Shown here: piece after piece, positions 6,323 through 15,008 of the stretch
Layout of the letters: every line of letters begins with the position of its first letter
Numbering within the stretch: the first letter of the stretch is position 1
NCBI GenBank assembly: GCA_021779205.1
Contig: JAJYBE010000006.1
Coordinates: 1-25,917 of the forward strand
Source of the DNA: a bacterium
GTDB lineage: Bacteria > Patescibacteriota > Minisyncoccia > Moranbacterales > UBA2206
DNA length: 25,917 nt
Direction of reading: 5' to 3'
Program-made: the position numbers and the translations under genes
The notes under the pieces: model-generated
What the model saw: only the letters and a program-made list of their open reading frames with translations
Told to the model about the DNA's origin: nothing
Database searches by the model: none

Positions 6323-8342
6323 ATGTTCAAACTTCGCCCCATACTCTCTGCCAATTTTTGTTTTTTTGTTTTAACGAGTATGTTTAAATTTGTTGGAAAA
6401 AGCTCAATATTGTGTGCGGCATTTTTATGCATAGCTTTCTTTTCTTTGGCGTTGTTTTCAGTGTCTGGCTTTGACTGGAAAAACCTAAAGTATACAGGCG
6501 CTACGATTACATCAGATGAGTTTGCTCATATATCTGCAGGTTATTATTATTTAAAAACAGGTAGGTATTTGCTGAATCCTGAACATCCACCGCTAGTTAA
6601 GGATATAGCCGCAATACCCTTATTTCTTGTTAATCCATACATTCCAAGGATTGGCGTCATTAATAAATCATCAAGAGAGATAGGGCATGTTTTCGGTGAT
6701 GAAAAATATCCCTTTGAGAATGAAATATTTTCAAGTGAATCGGAAATGGCTAATGATGAATGGGGTTTTGGTAATGCGTTCTTGTTTAATCAAAGGAATG
6801 ATCCCGATACTATTGTTCTGTATTCTCGCATTGGCGTTATATTGTTTAATACTATTTTTTTTATTTATATTTTTTTGTTTTCTTTCGGAATTATGGAGTC
6901 TGAAAGCTTCATTGTTTTCGATATTTTTCATTGCCTTTTCTCAATTCAATATTGCCCATGGTTCATTGGCGACAATGGATTTCATGTCTTCAATATTGCA
7001 AATGATAGCATTATCTTCTTTTGCTATTTATCTAAAAAGATATGTGGAGAATAAAAAAATATTAAATTGGTACTTATTTTCCATTATATTTACCACATTG
7101 GCTATATTGGCGAAATTTTCATCTCTATTGGTATTTCCAACTATGTTTCTTGGTGGTTTGATCTATATTTATGCTTTAAAAAAAACATGGAAAGAGATCG
7201 GGAAATATCTGGTGAGATTTTTATCATTTACTTTAGTGGCGTTACTTTTAGTTAGTTTTGTATACTGTTTTCATACGCGAAATATGACAAATGATGAAAT
7301 GGTGTCTCAGATTGTATTTAATTATACCCAGCAAAAAAGTTCGAAACCATCAGATATTTCCGGTGCCGTATATTTATCCGCGATGACGATATCAAATCCT
7401 ATCACGAGAGGTCTTGCTGAATATTTCAGTGGCGTGCTAATGGTTTTAGATAGAATGAATAATGCCAGTCAACACATCTTTTTTATGGGCAAAGTTTATG
7501 ATGCTGAAGGTGCCGGAGTTTTATATTTTCCGATTCTGTATTTAACTAAATTGCCATTGCCGTTTCTGCTTGTCGGCGGCATAGTGCTACTATTTGCCTT
7601 GTATAGCTTTGTTTTTGATAAAAAGAGACTTAAGCTTAGATTTTTGAATTTCATAGAAACACCACTGCTATTATTGCTTCTGATATTTATATATCTTTAT
7701 AGCGTTGTTGCACTATCTTCAAATTTTCAAATAGGCTTGCGACACATTTTTCCTATTATATTTGCAGTCTCAATACTTGTGGCAAAGGGCATGGATTTTT
7801 ATTGGGATAAAATTGTATTTTTTACATTTTTCAAAATAAAATATGTTTTTAGCGTGCTTATTATCTTTCTTGTCATTTCTGTGGTTGGTACTTTTCCAGA
7901 TTATCTCCCTTATTATAATTATTATGGTGGTGGCATTGATAATGGATATAATATTGCCACCGATTCGAATTATGACTGGGGGCAGGATATTAAGGAATTG
8001 GGAAAATGGGTTCAAGATAATAAAATTGAAAAGATATATACTGACTTATTTTCTGCTGTGCCCTTGAAATACTATTTTGGCGATACGAAATATGAGGATT
8101 ATAACATTGCTTGGTGGGGATTGCCTGACGAAAACTCATACATAGCAGTATCTGTAACAAAATATCAAAACAATGTTTTTTATACTGAAAAATATCCGGC
8201 AGCGGATAATGCCATTGCTGAAGGAAAACTGCCGTATGAAAAGAAATATTCTATTTTGAAAAATAACTTGGTTGCCAGAATTGGCAAAACAATCTTTATT
8301 TTCAAAATTCCTGAGCTTGCGGAACTCTCTGATAATAAATAA
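6323..8342 (+). pseudogene. GT39/PMT-like polytopic glycosyltransferase, split by a +1 frameshift
   Basis: Two frames together make about 672 residues of a dolichyl-phosphate-mannose-mannosyltransferase-like membrane enzyme. Such enzymes transfer sugars from polyprenyl phosphates on the outer face of the membrane. The first frame (6323 to stop 7054) has a signal/TM, then TSDEFAHISAGYYYLKTGR and NPEHPPL, the luminal-loop acidic residue and HPP motif of the family. Homology then continues in the next frame with FNIAHGSLATMDF, about eight further TM segments and a soluble C-terminal domain (NYDWGQDIKELGKWV). The switch lies near 6855-6895, where runs of T8 (6855-6862) and T7 (6870-6876) occur; one T too many explains it. 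ATG 6380 is an alternative start nearer the first TM. It may be a decayed gene, a sequencing indel or a phase-variable gene. Confidence 0.82.
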
Positions 8343-8432
8343 AAAAACATTTCTTATACAGTGCCCCTATATTTAATATGCGATAGGTTTTTAATTCCTC
8401 AAAGTTTTTTGCAAAAATGTTAGCGGTTTTTA

Positions 8433-8441
8433 TGCTATAAT
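8433..8441 (+). promoter_or_regulatory. extended -10 promoter element before the small membrane protein gene
   Basis: TGCTATAAT (TGn plus a perfect TATAAT at 8436-8441) lies 30 nt before ATG 8472. No -35 of good match is at 16-18 nt; TTGCAA at 8409-8414 is 21 nt away. Extended -10 promoters can work without a -35. The rest of 8343-8471 shows no other clear signal. Confidence 0.5.
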
Positions 8442-8471
8442 GAAATCACTAATAAATAAAGAAATAAAACC

Positions 8472-8852
8472 ATGACAAATACGCAACTTTTTCAGTGGCT
8501 GGGAATCACTTTTTTCGCAATGGGAATTGGAATGTTGACCAATCCGAAATTTATTAAAGACATAATAAGAGATTTTTTAGGTTCAACCGCGTATGTATTT
8601 TTTGGTGGCTTGATTTGTCTGGCAATCGGACTTCCCTTGGTTACATTTCACAATGTGTGGATGTTGGATAGCTCTTTTATTATTACTTTTTTGGGTTGGT
8701 TGGCGCTTATTAAGGGTTTAGCTCTTATTATGTTTCCAATTCAGACAATGCGCATGTATAAAGGCGCACTTGCGAAAGAAAACAAATCATATGTGAGTTA
8801 CGGTGTCATAGCTATCGGGATTGTTTTATTATATTTTGGATATTTTGTATGA
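8472..8852 (+). CDS. small four-TM membrane protein of unknown function
   Basis: This 126-residue, very hydrophobic protein has four predicted membrane helices at about 8-24, 37-58, 68-90 and 108-125. A short basic loop (MRMYKGALAKENK) lies between the third and fourth. It has no catalytic motif that I recognise. It has its own promoter-like sequence and is followed 30 nt later by prfB. I can assign no function. Confidence 0.7.
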   Translation: MTNTQLFQWLGITFFAMGIGMLTNPKFIKDIIRDFLGSTAYVFFGGLICLAIGLPLVTFHNVWMLDSSFIITFLGWLALIKGLALIMFPIQTMRMYKGALAKENKSYVSYGVIAIGIVLLYFGYFV

Positions 8853-8882
8853 AATATGGTAAAAAAGGTGTAGAATTAAAGA

Positions 8883-9975
8883 ATGGAAAATATTTCTCAA
8901 AAAATTGCCGAATTAAAAAATAAATTCCCGAATATTCGGGACTGTCTTTGACTTGGATCAAAAAAAACAAAAAATATTGGAACTGGAAGATTTGTCTGGA
9001 CAGGCGGATTTTTGGAATGATAATCGGAAAGCGACACAAATTATGCAGGAACTCGGAATGCTTAAAGGCGAAATTTTTTTAATTGAAAAGCTGGAACAGG
9101 ATTTGGGCGATTTGAGTGAATTTTTCGAAATGCTTAAGAGCGATGACGAAAAAACAGAGCTTGTGGAAAAAATAGTGGAAACTGAAAAAGAATTAAATCA
9201 ATTGGAACTGAAAACATTATTTGATGGAGAATATGACATTAGCGGAGCGATTATTTCGATTTATGCCGGAGCGGGTGGCGTTGATGCGCAAGATTGGGCG
9301 GAAATGCTTTTGCGAATGTATTTGAAATGGGGTGAAAAAAACGGATTCAAAATAAAAATAGCGGAGGTAGTGCGCGGACAAGAAGCGGGAATTAAAAATG
9401 CCACTCTGGAAATTTTCGGTGCTTATGCTTATGGAAATTTGAAAAGTGAAAACGGCACGCATCGTTTGGTGCGACTCTCGCCTTTTAATTCGGATAATTT
9501 GCGCCAAACTTCTTTTGCGGCCGTTGAAGTTATGCCGGTAATCGAAGATATTGCTGAAGTAAAGATAAAAACGGAAGATTTGCGCGTGGATGTTTATCGT
9601 TCCAGTGGCGCTGGCGGACAAAGCGTTAACACAACCGATAGCGCTGTGCGCATTACGCATATCCCAAGCGGAGTGGTGGCATCTTGCCAAAATGAAAGAA
9701 GTCAATTGCAAAATAAAGAACAGGCAATGAAAATCTTGAAAGCTAAATTGCATAAAAAATATCTGGAAGAACAGGAGTTGGAAAAAAGAAAATTACGCGG
9801 TGAACATTCAAGTGCGGAGTGGGGCAGTCAAATTCGTTCCTATGTTGTTCATCCCTACAAATTAGTCAAAGATCACCGAACAAAGACGGAAACGGCTCAA
9901 GTGGAAAGCGTCCTAGAGGGGGATTTGCAAATATTTATTGAAAGCTATTTGAAATATTTAAAAATCGGGTTATAA
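8883..9975 (+). CDS. prfB: peptide chain release factor 2, with programmed +1 frameshift
   Basis: RF2 recognises UAA/UGA and triggers peptide release on the ribosome. Translation starts at ATG 8883, reads 22 codons to CTT (8946-8948), meets in-frame TGA (8949-8951), shifts +1 to GAC (8950-8952) and continues to TAA 9975, giving 363 residues (E. coli RF2 has 365). The joined sequence reads …IRDCL-DLDQKKQ…, matching the usual …YL-DYDAKK… layout. The tripeptide SPF at about 199-201 reads the stop codon, and GGQ at about 244-246 is the hydrolysis motif. If RF2 is scarce, TGA stalls and favours the shift (known autoregulation). A frame called from TTG 8953 alone would miss the N-terminus. prfB-ftsE-ftsX is the order that follows. 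Confidence 0.95.
8926..8952 (+). promoter_or_regulatory. prfB recoding site with upstream palindrome
   Basis: The shift heptamer CTTTGAC (8946-8952) is the classical prfB sequence. The usual Shine-Dalgarno-like AGGGGG three bases before CTT is replaced by CGGGAC, which keeps only GGG (8938-8940). That GGG is the right end of a perfect 16-nt palindrome, TCCCGAATATTCGGGA (8926-8941), able to form a 6-bp stem with an AUAU loop directly before the site. Confidence 0.8.
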
Positions 9976-10016
9976 TATAAAAGTGAAGAAAAAAATAATA
10001 AAGAGATAAAAATAAG

Positions 10017-10700
10017 ATGATAAAGTTTGATGGAGTTTCAAAAGTCTATAAAGATGAATTTGTGGCTTTGAATAATATAAATTTGGAAATAAAAAGCGGA
10101 GAATTCATTTCCATTGTTGGACAATCGGGAGCCGGAAAGTCCACTCTTTTGAAGTTAATCTATGTCGAAGAGGCGCCGACTAACGGAAGGGTTTTTTTTA
10201 ATGATCGTCCGCTAGACGGAATTAGTCGAAGAAAATTACCGGAGCATCGAAGAAATATTGGAACGGTTTTTCAAGATTTTAAATTATTACCTCAAAAAAC
10301 CGCTTTTGAAAATGTGGCATATGCGTTGGAGGTTTGCGGAGTTTCTAAGAATGAAATATTCAAGGATGTGCCACAAATTTTGGAAATTGTCGGATTGGGC
10401 AATCGTCAAAATAAATTTCCTCATGAGCTTTCCGGGGGAGAACAACAACGGGTAGCAATGGCACGCGCACTGATTCATAAGCCAAGTGTGATTATTGCCG
10501 ATGAGCCAACCGGCAATCTTGATCCGGCATCCTCTATGGATATCATGCAATTACTGCTCAAGATAAATAAATTGGGAACCACGGTAATTTTAGCCAGCCA
10601 CGACAAGGATATTATTAACAAAGCGGCAAAAAGAGTGCTGGTTTTGGAGCAAGGACGAGTTATTTGTGATGATTTGAGAGGGAAATATAAGGTTTATTAA
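10017..10700 (+). CDS. ftsE: cell division ABC ATPase FtsE
   Basis: This 227-residue cytoplasmic ATPase pairs with FtsX at the division site to control peptidoglycan hydrolases. Walker A is GQSGAGKST at 35-43, the Q-loop lies in TVFQDFKLLPQ, the signature LSGGEQQRV is at about 138-146, Walker B IIADEP at about 159-164, and the H-loop in ILASHD. The segment QDFKLLP is typical of FtsE rather than other LolD/MacB-like ATPases. The start lacks an SD motif. It lies 41 nt after prfB and 25 nt before ftsX, and all three are probably co-transcribed. Confidence 0.93.
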   Translation: MIKFDGVSKVYKDEFVALNNINLEIKSGEFISIVGQSGAGKSTLLKLIYVEEAPTNGRVFFNDRPLDGISRRKLPEHRRNIGTVFQDFKLLPQKTAFENVAYALEVCGVSKNEIFKDVPQILEIVGLGNRQNKFPHELSGGEQQRVAMARALIHKPSVIIADEPTGNLDPASSMDIMQLLLKINKLGTTVILASHDKDIINKAAKRVLVLEQGRVICDDLRGKYKVY

Positions 10701-10725
10701 CAGTTATCGATAAAAATAAAAAAAT

Positions 10726-11634
10726 ATGTTTTTAGCAATAGCAAGATCAATAAAGGAAAGTGGAATTAATTTTATGCGCAATGGTTATCTAAGCGTTGCG
10801 GCAGTTAGCGTAATGTTGCTTTCTTTGTTTTCAATTAGCGCACTATTTTTTTTAATGCTGATTGGCAATGGCGCGATTAAAAATATTGAAGATAATGTCG
10901 ATATTAGCGTCTATTTTAAGCCGGATATTTCTGAAGAAAGTATTTTTAGCGATAAGGCTGATTTGGAAAAATTCAGTGAAATAAAAACAGTAAGATATGT
11001 TTCCAAGGATCAAGCGCTAGAAGGTTTTAAGAGTAATAATGCCGATAACTCGACAATTATGAACGCTTTAAATGAAATCGGGGAAAATCCTTTGCCAGCC
11101 TCGTTGATAATTGAGGCAAGTAATGTTTCTCAATATAATTTAGTAAATGATTATCTAAAAAATGCCACCTTTAAAGATGATATTAGTTATATCAATTATG
11201 GCAAAAACAAAGAAGTGATTGACAGGTTAAACTATATTATTGCAGAAACAAAAAAAATCGGGCTGGCGATCTCCGGAGTGCTTTCTTTTATTACAATCTT
11301 AATCGTTTTTAATACTATTCGTATTACAATTTATACCCATCGAAAAGAAATTGAAATAATGCGCTTAGTGGGAGCGTCAAATGCATATATCCGTTTGCCG
11401 TTTATTTTTGAAGGAATTATTTATGGGCTTGGAGCGACATTTATTTCTTTAGTGCTTTTGTTTGTTTCCATAAGAATAATAACTCCATATCTTGTAAAAA
11501 TTATATCAGGAATTGATTTTACTCAATTATACCTGGCTAATTTTTGGTTTTTACTTGGTATGCAAGTGCTTATTGGTTCTGTTTTGGGTATAATAAGCAG
11601 TTTAATTGCAATCAGAAAATATTTGAAGGTATAG
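10726..11634 (+). CDS. ftsX: cell division permease FtsX
   Basis: This 302-residue protein has the FtsX plan: a short cytoplasmic N-terminus, TM1 at about 22-45, an extracellular domain to about 170 (VSKDQALEGF, NPLPASLII), and three more TMs at about 178-200, 222-247 and 270-293. The ENPLPASL(I) motif of the outer domain and RKEIEIMRLVGAS, the cytoplasmic ATPase-contact region, are diagnostic. It relays the FtsE ATP cycle across the membrane to cell-wall hydrolases. No murein hydrolase gene follows; the next gene is a nucleotide kinase 11 nt downstream. Confidence 0.93.
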   Translation: MFLAIARSIKESGINFMRNGYLSVAAVSVMLLSLFSISALFFLMLIGNGAIKNIEDNVDISVYFKPDISEESIFSDKADLEKFSEIKTVRYVSKDQALEGFKSNNADNSTIMNALNEIGENPLPASLIIEASNVSQYNLVNDYLKNATFKDDISYINYGKNKEVIDRLNYIIAETKKIGLAISGVLSFITILIVFNTIRITIYTHRKEIEIMRLVGASNAYIRLPFIFEGIIYGLGATFISLVLLFVSIRIITPYLVKIISGIDFTQLYLANFWFLLGMQVLIGSVLGIISSLIAIRKYLKV

Positions 11635-11645
11635 CGATTTATTTT

Positions 11646-12203
11646 ATGAAAATAATTTTAGGAATTGCGGGTGAAATTGCCAGTGGCAAAGGAACACTTG
11701 CAAAATATATTAAAGAAAAAAAAGGCGGAAATATTCATCGTTTTTCAACGGCGCTTCGCGATGTGGCGCGTCGAATGCACTTGGAAGAAAGCCGAGAAAA
11801 TTTGCAAAAAATCTCCACTATTTTTCGAGAAAATTTTAATGACAATTTGCTTTCTGAGGTAATTTATCATGATGCGCAAGCGGATGAGCATTTGATTATT
11901 GTAATTGATGGTGTGCGACGCATGGCGGATATTGAAAAACTTAGAAGCCTTCCTGATTTTCATTTGGTTTATATCGAGACCGAAATGGAAAATCGTTATA
12001 AGCGAATTATTAAACGTAAAGAAAATAGTGATGATGCTACAAAAACTTTTGCGGATTTTAAGCTTGATAATCAAAGAGAAGCGGAAAGACAGATTAAAGA
12101 TTTAAAAAAATACGCCGATTTTGTTATAAATAATGACGGCGGTTTTTCAGAGTTGTATCAGCAGGTTGATAAAATAATTAAAGATTTGGGGGCGGGAAAA
12201 TAA
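11646..12203 (+). CDS. P-loop nucleotide kinase (dephospho-CoA-kinase/dNMP-kinase-like)
   Basis: This 185-residue protein begins MKIILGIAGEIASGKGTLAK with a P-loop (GEIASGKGT) at 9-17. It has an Asp in a Walker-B-like strand (IIVIDGVRR) and an Arg-rich lid region (RYKRIIKRKE). It resembles the AAA_18/dephospho-CoA-kinase-like group of small-molecule kinases. The neighbours are all thymidylate-pathway genes and the dCMP deaminase starts 1 nt after its stop, so a deoxynucleoside monophosphate kinase role is plausible but inferred. The open frame extends upstream to 11544 inside ftsX, but ATG 11646 places the P-loop at the usual distance and avoids a large overlap. Confidence 0.72.
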   Translation: MKIILGIAGEIASGKGTLAKYIKEKKGGNIHRFSTALRDVARRMHLEESRENLQKISTIFRENFNDNLLSEVIYHDAQADEHLIIVIDGVRRMADIEKLRSLPDFHLVYIETEMENRYKRIIKRKENSDDATKTFADFKLDNQREAERQIKDLKKYADFVINNDGGFSELYQQVDKIIKDLGAGK

Positions 12204-12204
12204 T

Positions 12205-12699
12205 ATGGAAGAAGGAGGGAAATATCAGCGACCATCATGGGATGAATATTTTTTAAATTTGGTAGAATTAGTCGGCTCAAGAGGCACTTGTGATCGTGGT
12301 CGTTCTGGTTGCGTTATTGCCAAAGACAAAAGAATACTTTCAACAGGATATGTCGGTTCGCCAATTGGCACAAAACATTGTGATGAAATTGGTCATGAAA
12401 TGCACACTGTGACGTATGAAGATGGCAAAGAAACTCGACACTGCATCAGGACGAGCCATGCAGAATTAAATGCGATTGCCAACGCCGCGCGTTTTGGCAT
12501 TTCATTGGATGGGGCAACGCTATATTGCCATATGACCCCTTGCTATACTTGTGCAAAAATGATCATCAATGCTGGGATTAAAAAAGTAGTATGTAATTTG
12601 GACTATCATGCGGGCGGAAGAAGCAAGGAGATATTTCAAGAAGCCGGCATTGGCTACAATCTAATAAGTGGAGAAATGCAGACTTATGCGGATATGTAA
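12205..12699 (+). CDS. deoxycytidylate (dCMP) deaminase
   Basis: This 164-residue zinc enzyme of the cytidine/deoxycytidylate deaminase family converts dCMP to dUMP, the substrate of ThyA encoded next. The zinc/catalytic motif is H85-A-E87 (SHAELNAI) together with C113 and C116 (TPCYTCAKMI). The N-terminal RPSWDEYF and the GYVGSP stretch are typical of ComEB-type dCMP deaminases. Extra cysteines C29, C59 and C80 and nearby histidines suit the second, structural zinc of this family. The frame starts 1 nt after the kinase stop. An AAGGAGGG inside the first codons cannot serve this start. Confidence 0.92.
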   Translation: MEEGGKYQRPSWDEYFLNLVELVGSRGTCDRGRSGCVIAKDKRILSTGYVGSPIGTKHCDEIGHEMHTVTYEDGKETRHCIRTSHAELNAIANAARFGISLDGATLYCHMTPCYTCAKMIINAGIKKVVCNLDYHAGGRSKEIFQEAGIGYNLISGEMQTYADM

Positions 12700-12723
12700 T
12701 TTTAATATAAAAATGAAAAGTAT

Positions 12724-13536
12724 ATGCAAAATTATCTTGAATTGCTCCGAACAATCAAAGAAAAAGGTGTCGACAAAAGTGATCGTACCGGAACGGGGAC
12801 GCGTAGTATTTTTGGTTATCAAATGCGGTTTGATTTGAGTCGGGGATTTCCTTTGGTAACTACCAAGAAAGTGCATTTAAAATCCATTATTTATGAATTA
12901 TTATGGTTTTTGCGTGGCGACACCAATATTAAATATCTCAATGATCATGGAGTAACAATTTGGGATGAGTGGGCGGATGAAAAAGGAGAACTAGGTCCGA
13001 TTTATGGTAAGCAATGGACTCATTGGGAAGCGCCAGACGGAACAAAGATCAATCAAATTGCTCAGGCGCAAGAAATGATTCGGAAAAATCCGGATTCTCG
13101 TCGAATTATTGTCAGTGGGTGGAATGTCGGAGACTTGCGAGGGCTTGTGCGTGGAACAAAAACTTCACCGCCACCGTGCCATTTGCTTTTTCAATTCTAT
13201 GTTGCGAATGGTAAATTATCTTGCCAGCTATATCAAAGAAGCTGTGATGTATTTTTAGGGGTGCCGTTTAATATTGCATCCTACTCGCTGCTTACCATGA
13301 TGATGGCGCAAGCTTGCGGGCTTGAGATGGGGGATTTCGTGCATACTTTTGGCGATGTGCATATCTATAATAATCATTTTGAACAAGTGGAATTGCAACT
13401 CAGTCGCGAGCCGAGATCATTGCCAACAATGAAGATTAATCCGGAAGTGAAAGATATTTTTGATTTTAAATTTGAAGATTTTAAGCTTGTCGGTTATGAG
13501 CCTTATCCGGCAATTAAAGCGCCAATTGCGATCTAA
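12724..13536 (+). CDS. thyA: thymidylate synthase ThyA
   Basis: This 270-residue folate-dependent enzyme methylates dUMP to dTMP and releases dihydrofolate. It shows R21 in DRTGTGT (phosphate binding), the catalytic C152 in PPPCH, RSCDVFLGVPFNIASY (dUMP-binding Arg and Asn) and HIYNNH near the end. The length is close to E. coli ThyA (264). Compared with that enzyme there is a short insertion between WNVGDLRG and the catalytic Cys. dCMP deaminase upstream supplies dUMP. The reductase-like gene 20 nt downstream would regenerate tetrahydrofolate. Confidence 0.96.
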   Translation: MQNYLELLRTIKEKGVDKSDRTGTGTRSIFGYQMRFDLSRGFPLVTTKKVHLKSIIYELLWFLRGDTNIKYLNDHGVTIWDEWADEKGELGPIYGKQWTHWEAPDGTKINQIAQAQEMIRKNPDSRRIIVSGWNVGDLRGLVRGTKTSPPPCHLLFQFYVANGKLSCQLYQRSCDVFLGVPFNIASYSLLTMMMAQACGLEMGDFVHTFGDVHIYNNHFEQVELQLSREPRSLPTMKINPEVKDIFDFKFEDFKLVGYEPYPAIKAPIAI

Positions 13537-13556
13537 GAAATAAACTGTGATTTTCT

Positions 13557-14057
13557 ATGAAAATAATAATGATGATGGCAATGACTTTGGATGGGAAAAT
13601 TGCCAGAACGGATAACCATTTTCCTGATTGGACCAGCAAAGAAGATAAAAAATTATTTCAAGAAATTTCCAAGGAATCAGGCGTTGTGATTATGGGCGAT
13701 AAAACCTTTTTTACATTTCCCGCACCGCTCAAAGATCGTTTGAATGTGGTTTTTACATTGGAAAAAAACCCAAAATCGATAAAAGGCGTGAAATGGGTTG
13801 ATGGTGATCCGGAAAATGTTTTGCAAGAATTAGAAAAACAAGGCTATGAAAAGGTGATTTTAGGCGGAGGAGCGGGGATAAATACGCTTTTTTTGAAGCA
13901 TAAATTAATTGACGAGATATTTATTACGGTTGAGCCAAAAATTTTTGGTGGCGGCATCTCGCTTTTCAAAGGAGATTTTGATGTAAATTTAAAATTGATT
14001 GATATTGATAAAATCAATGATAATTCAGTAGTTTTGAAATATAAGGTTTTATACTAA
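13557..14057 (+). CDS. RibD C-terminal/DHFR-fold reductase, probable dihydrofolate reductase
   Basis: This 166-residue protein has the DHFR fold in its RibD_C version: MAMTLDGKIAR near the start, VIMGDKTF, then VILGGGAGINTLFL and KLIDEIFITVEP. These RibD_C-type signatures differ from classical FolA, which has the G-x-LPW region after strand A. ThyA oxidises its folate cofactor, so a DHFR is required. The position between thyA and a thymidylate kinase, with 1 nt to the next gene, makes dihydrofolate reduction the most likely role. A pyrimidine reductase of riboflavin synthesis is the alternative, but no rib gene is visible. Confidence 0.78.
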   Translation: MKIIMMMAMTLDGKIARTDNHFPDWTSKEDKKLFQEISKESGVVIMGDKTFFTFPAPLKDRLNVVFTLEKNPKSIKGVKWVDGDPENVLQELEKQGYEKVILGGGAGINTLFLKHKLIDEIFITVEPKIFGGGISLFKGDFDVNLKLIDIDKINDNSVVLKYKVLY

Positions 14058-14058
14058 T

Positions 14059-14655
14059 ATGAAAAAAGGAAAATTTATTGCGGTTTATGGAATTAACGGT
14101 ATTGGCAAAACCACGCAAGTGGAAATTTTGGTAAAATATTTGCAAAGCAAGGGATTGAAGGCCAGCCGCTTGAAATATCCAATTTATGATCTTCCACCAG
14201 AAGGGCCGTTTATCTATAAATATTTGCGTGATCCGCAGTTTCGTGCTGAAAATGAGTTATCGACAGATGAATTACAGCAAAAATATGCGGATAATCGCGT
14301 TCGTTATGAAGCAGAATTAAAAAAAAGATTAAAATCCGGAGAGTGGATTGTGGCGGAGGACTATATCGGAACCGGTATTGCATGGGGATTGACTTGGGGA
14401 GGAAATTTGGAATATCTGGAAAAAATAAATAAGAATTTGTTGCTGGCGGATTTTTCAATTCTTATGTATGGTGAAAGGTTCAACACGGCAATTGAAAAAG
14501 ATCATAGAAATGAAATGGAAAGCGAACGAATCAAGATTTGTAAAAACTTCCATTTGCTTTTGGCGAAAATATATGACTGGAAGCTCGTGAATGCCAATCA
14601 AAGCGTGGAAAAAGTAGGGGAAGATATGGCTAAGCTAATTAATCAGTTTATTTAA
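14059..14655 (+). CDS. thymidylate kinase-like protein (divergent)
   Basis: This 198-residue P-loop kinase has GINGIGKTT at 11-19, the thymidylate-kinase form. The usual DR-Y/H motif appears as AEDYIGTGIAWG. The lid region around ERFNTAIEKDHRNEMESERI is altered. The expected reaction is dTMP to dTDP, which follows ThyA in this operon. It starts 1 nt after the reductase stop. Divergence at the DR motif means substrate range should be treated as provisional; a general dNMP kinase is possible. Confidence 0.78.
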   Translation: MKKGKFIAVYGINGIGKTTQVEILVKYLQSKGLKASRLKYPIYDLPPEGPFIYKYLRDPQFRAENELSTDELQQKYADNRVRYEAELKKRLKSGEWIVAEDYIGTGIAWGLTWGGNLEYLEKINKNLLLADFSILMYGERFNTAIEKDHRNEMESERIKICKNFHLLLAKIYDWKLVNANQSVEKVGEDMAKLINQFI

Positions 14656-14659
14656 TTTT

Positions 14660-14989
14660 ATGGAATTTGAAGAGTATCAAAAAAAATCACGCGTGACGGC
14701 GAAATATCCCGATGCCGGTGAAAATTATATTTATCCGACACTTGGGCTTTCTGGCGAAACTGGCGAGGTGGCGGAAAAAATTAAAAAAGTTTTGCGGGAT
14801 AAGAATGGGCAACTTGATGAGGTTGATTGCGAGGAGATAAAAAAGGAGCTGGGAGACGTTTTATGGTATTTGACGCAATTAGCAACGGAGTTGGGAATTT
14901 CCTTGGAAGATGTGGCAACTGGCAACCTGACTAAATTATATGATAGAATGAAAAGAGGAAAGTTGAGCGGTAATGGGGATAATCGTTAA
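14660..14989 (+). CDS. MazG-like nucleotide pyrophosphohydrolase
   Basis: This 109-residue all-alpha NTP pyrophosphohydrolase shows the metal-binding pattern GETGEVAEKIKK followed by EEIKKELGDVLWYL. These enzymes split (d)NTPs to (d)NMP plus pyrophosphate, cleaning non-canonical nucleotides or converting dCTP/dUTP. In this operon it could feed dCMP or dUMP to the deaminase and ThyA. The single-domain size matches MazG-like/RS21-C6 proteins, not the double-domain E. coli MazG. It follows the thymidylate kinase by 4 nt. Confidence 0.85.
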   Translation: MEFEEYQKKSRVTAKYPDAGENYIYPTLGLSGETGEVAEKIKKVLRDKNGQLDEVDCEEIKKELGDVLWYLTQLATELGISLEDVATGNLTKLYDRMKRGKLSGNGDNR

Positions 14990-15008
14990 TACGGTAGCAA
15001 TTTTTAAA

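Noticed and set aside
6687..6854. Start of the second glycosyltransferase frame as an independent gene
   Set aside because: Its first residues do not resemble the family; the homologous N-terminus lies in the other frame. It is the downstream half of one broken gene.
9217..9753. 178-codon open frame on the minus strand
   Set aside because: It lies wholly inside prfB, whose product has clear RF2 motifs. The shadow shows no domain and no start signal.
11544..11645. N-terminal extension of the P-loop kinase into ftsX
   Set aside because: ATG 11646 gives a P-loop at residue 9 as expected, and the extension reads as ftsX coding sequence out of frame.
12213..12220. AAGGAGGG as an RBS within the dCMP deaminase gene
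   Set aside because: No in-frame ATG, GTG or TTG follows at a workable distance. It lies in the first codons of the real gene and is probably chance.
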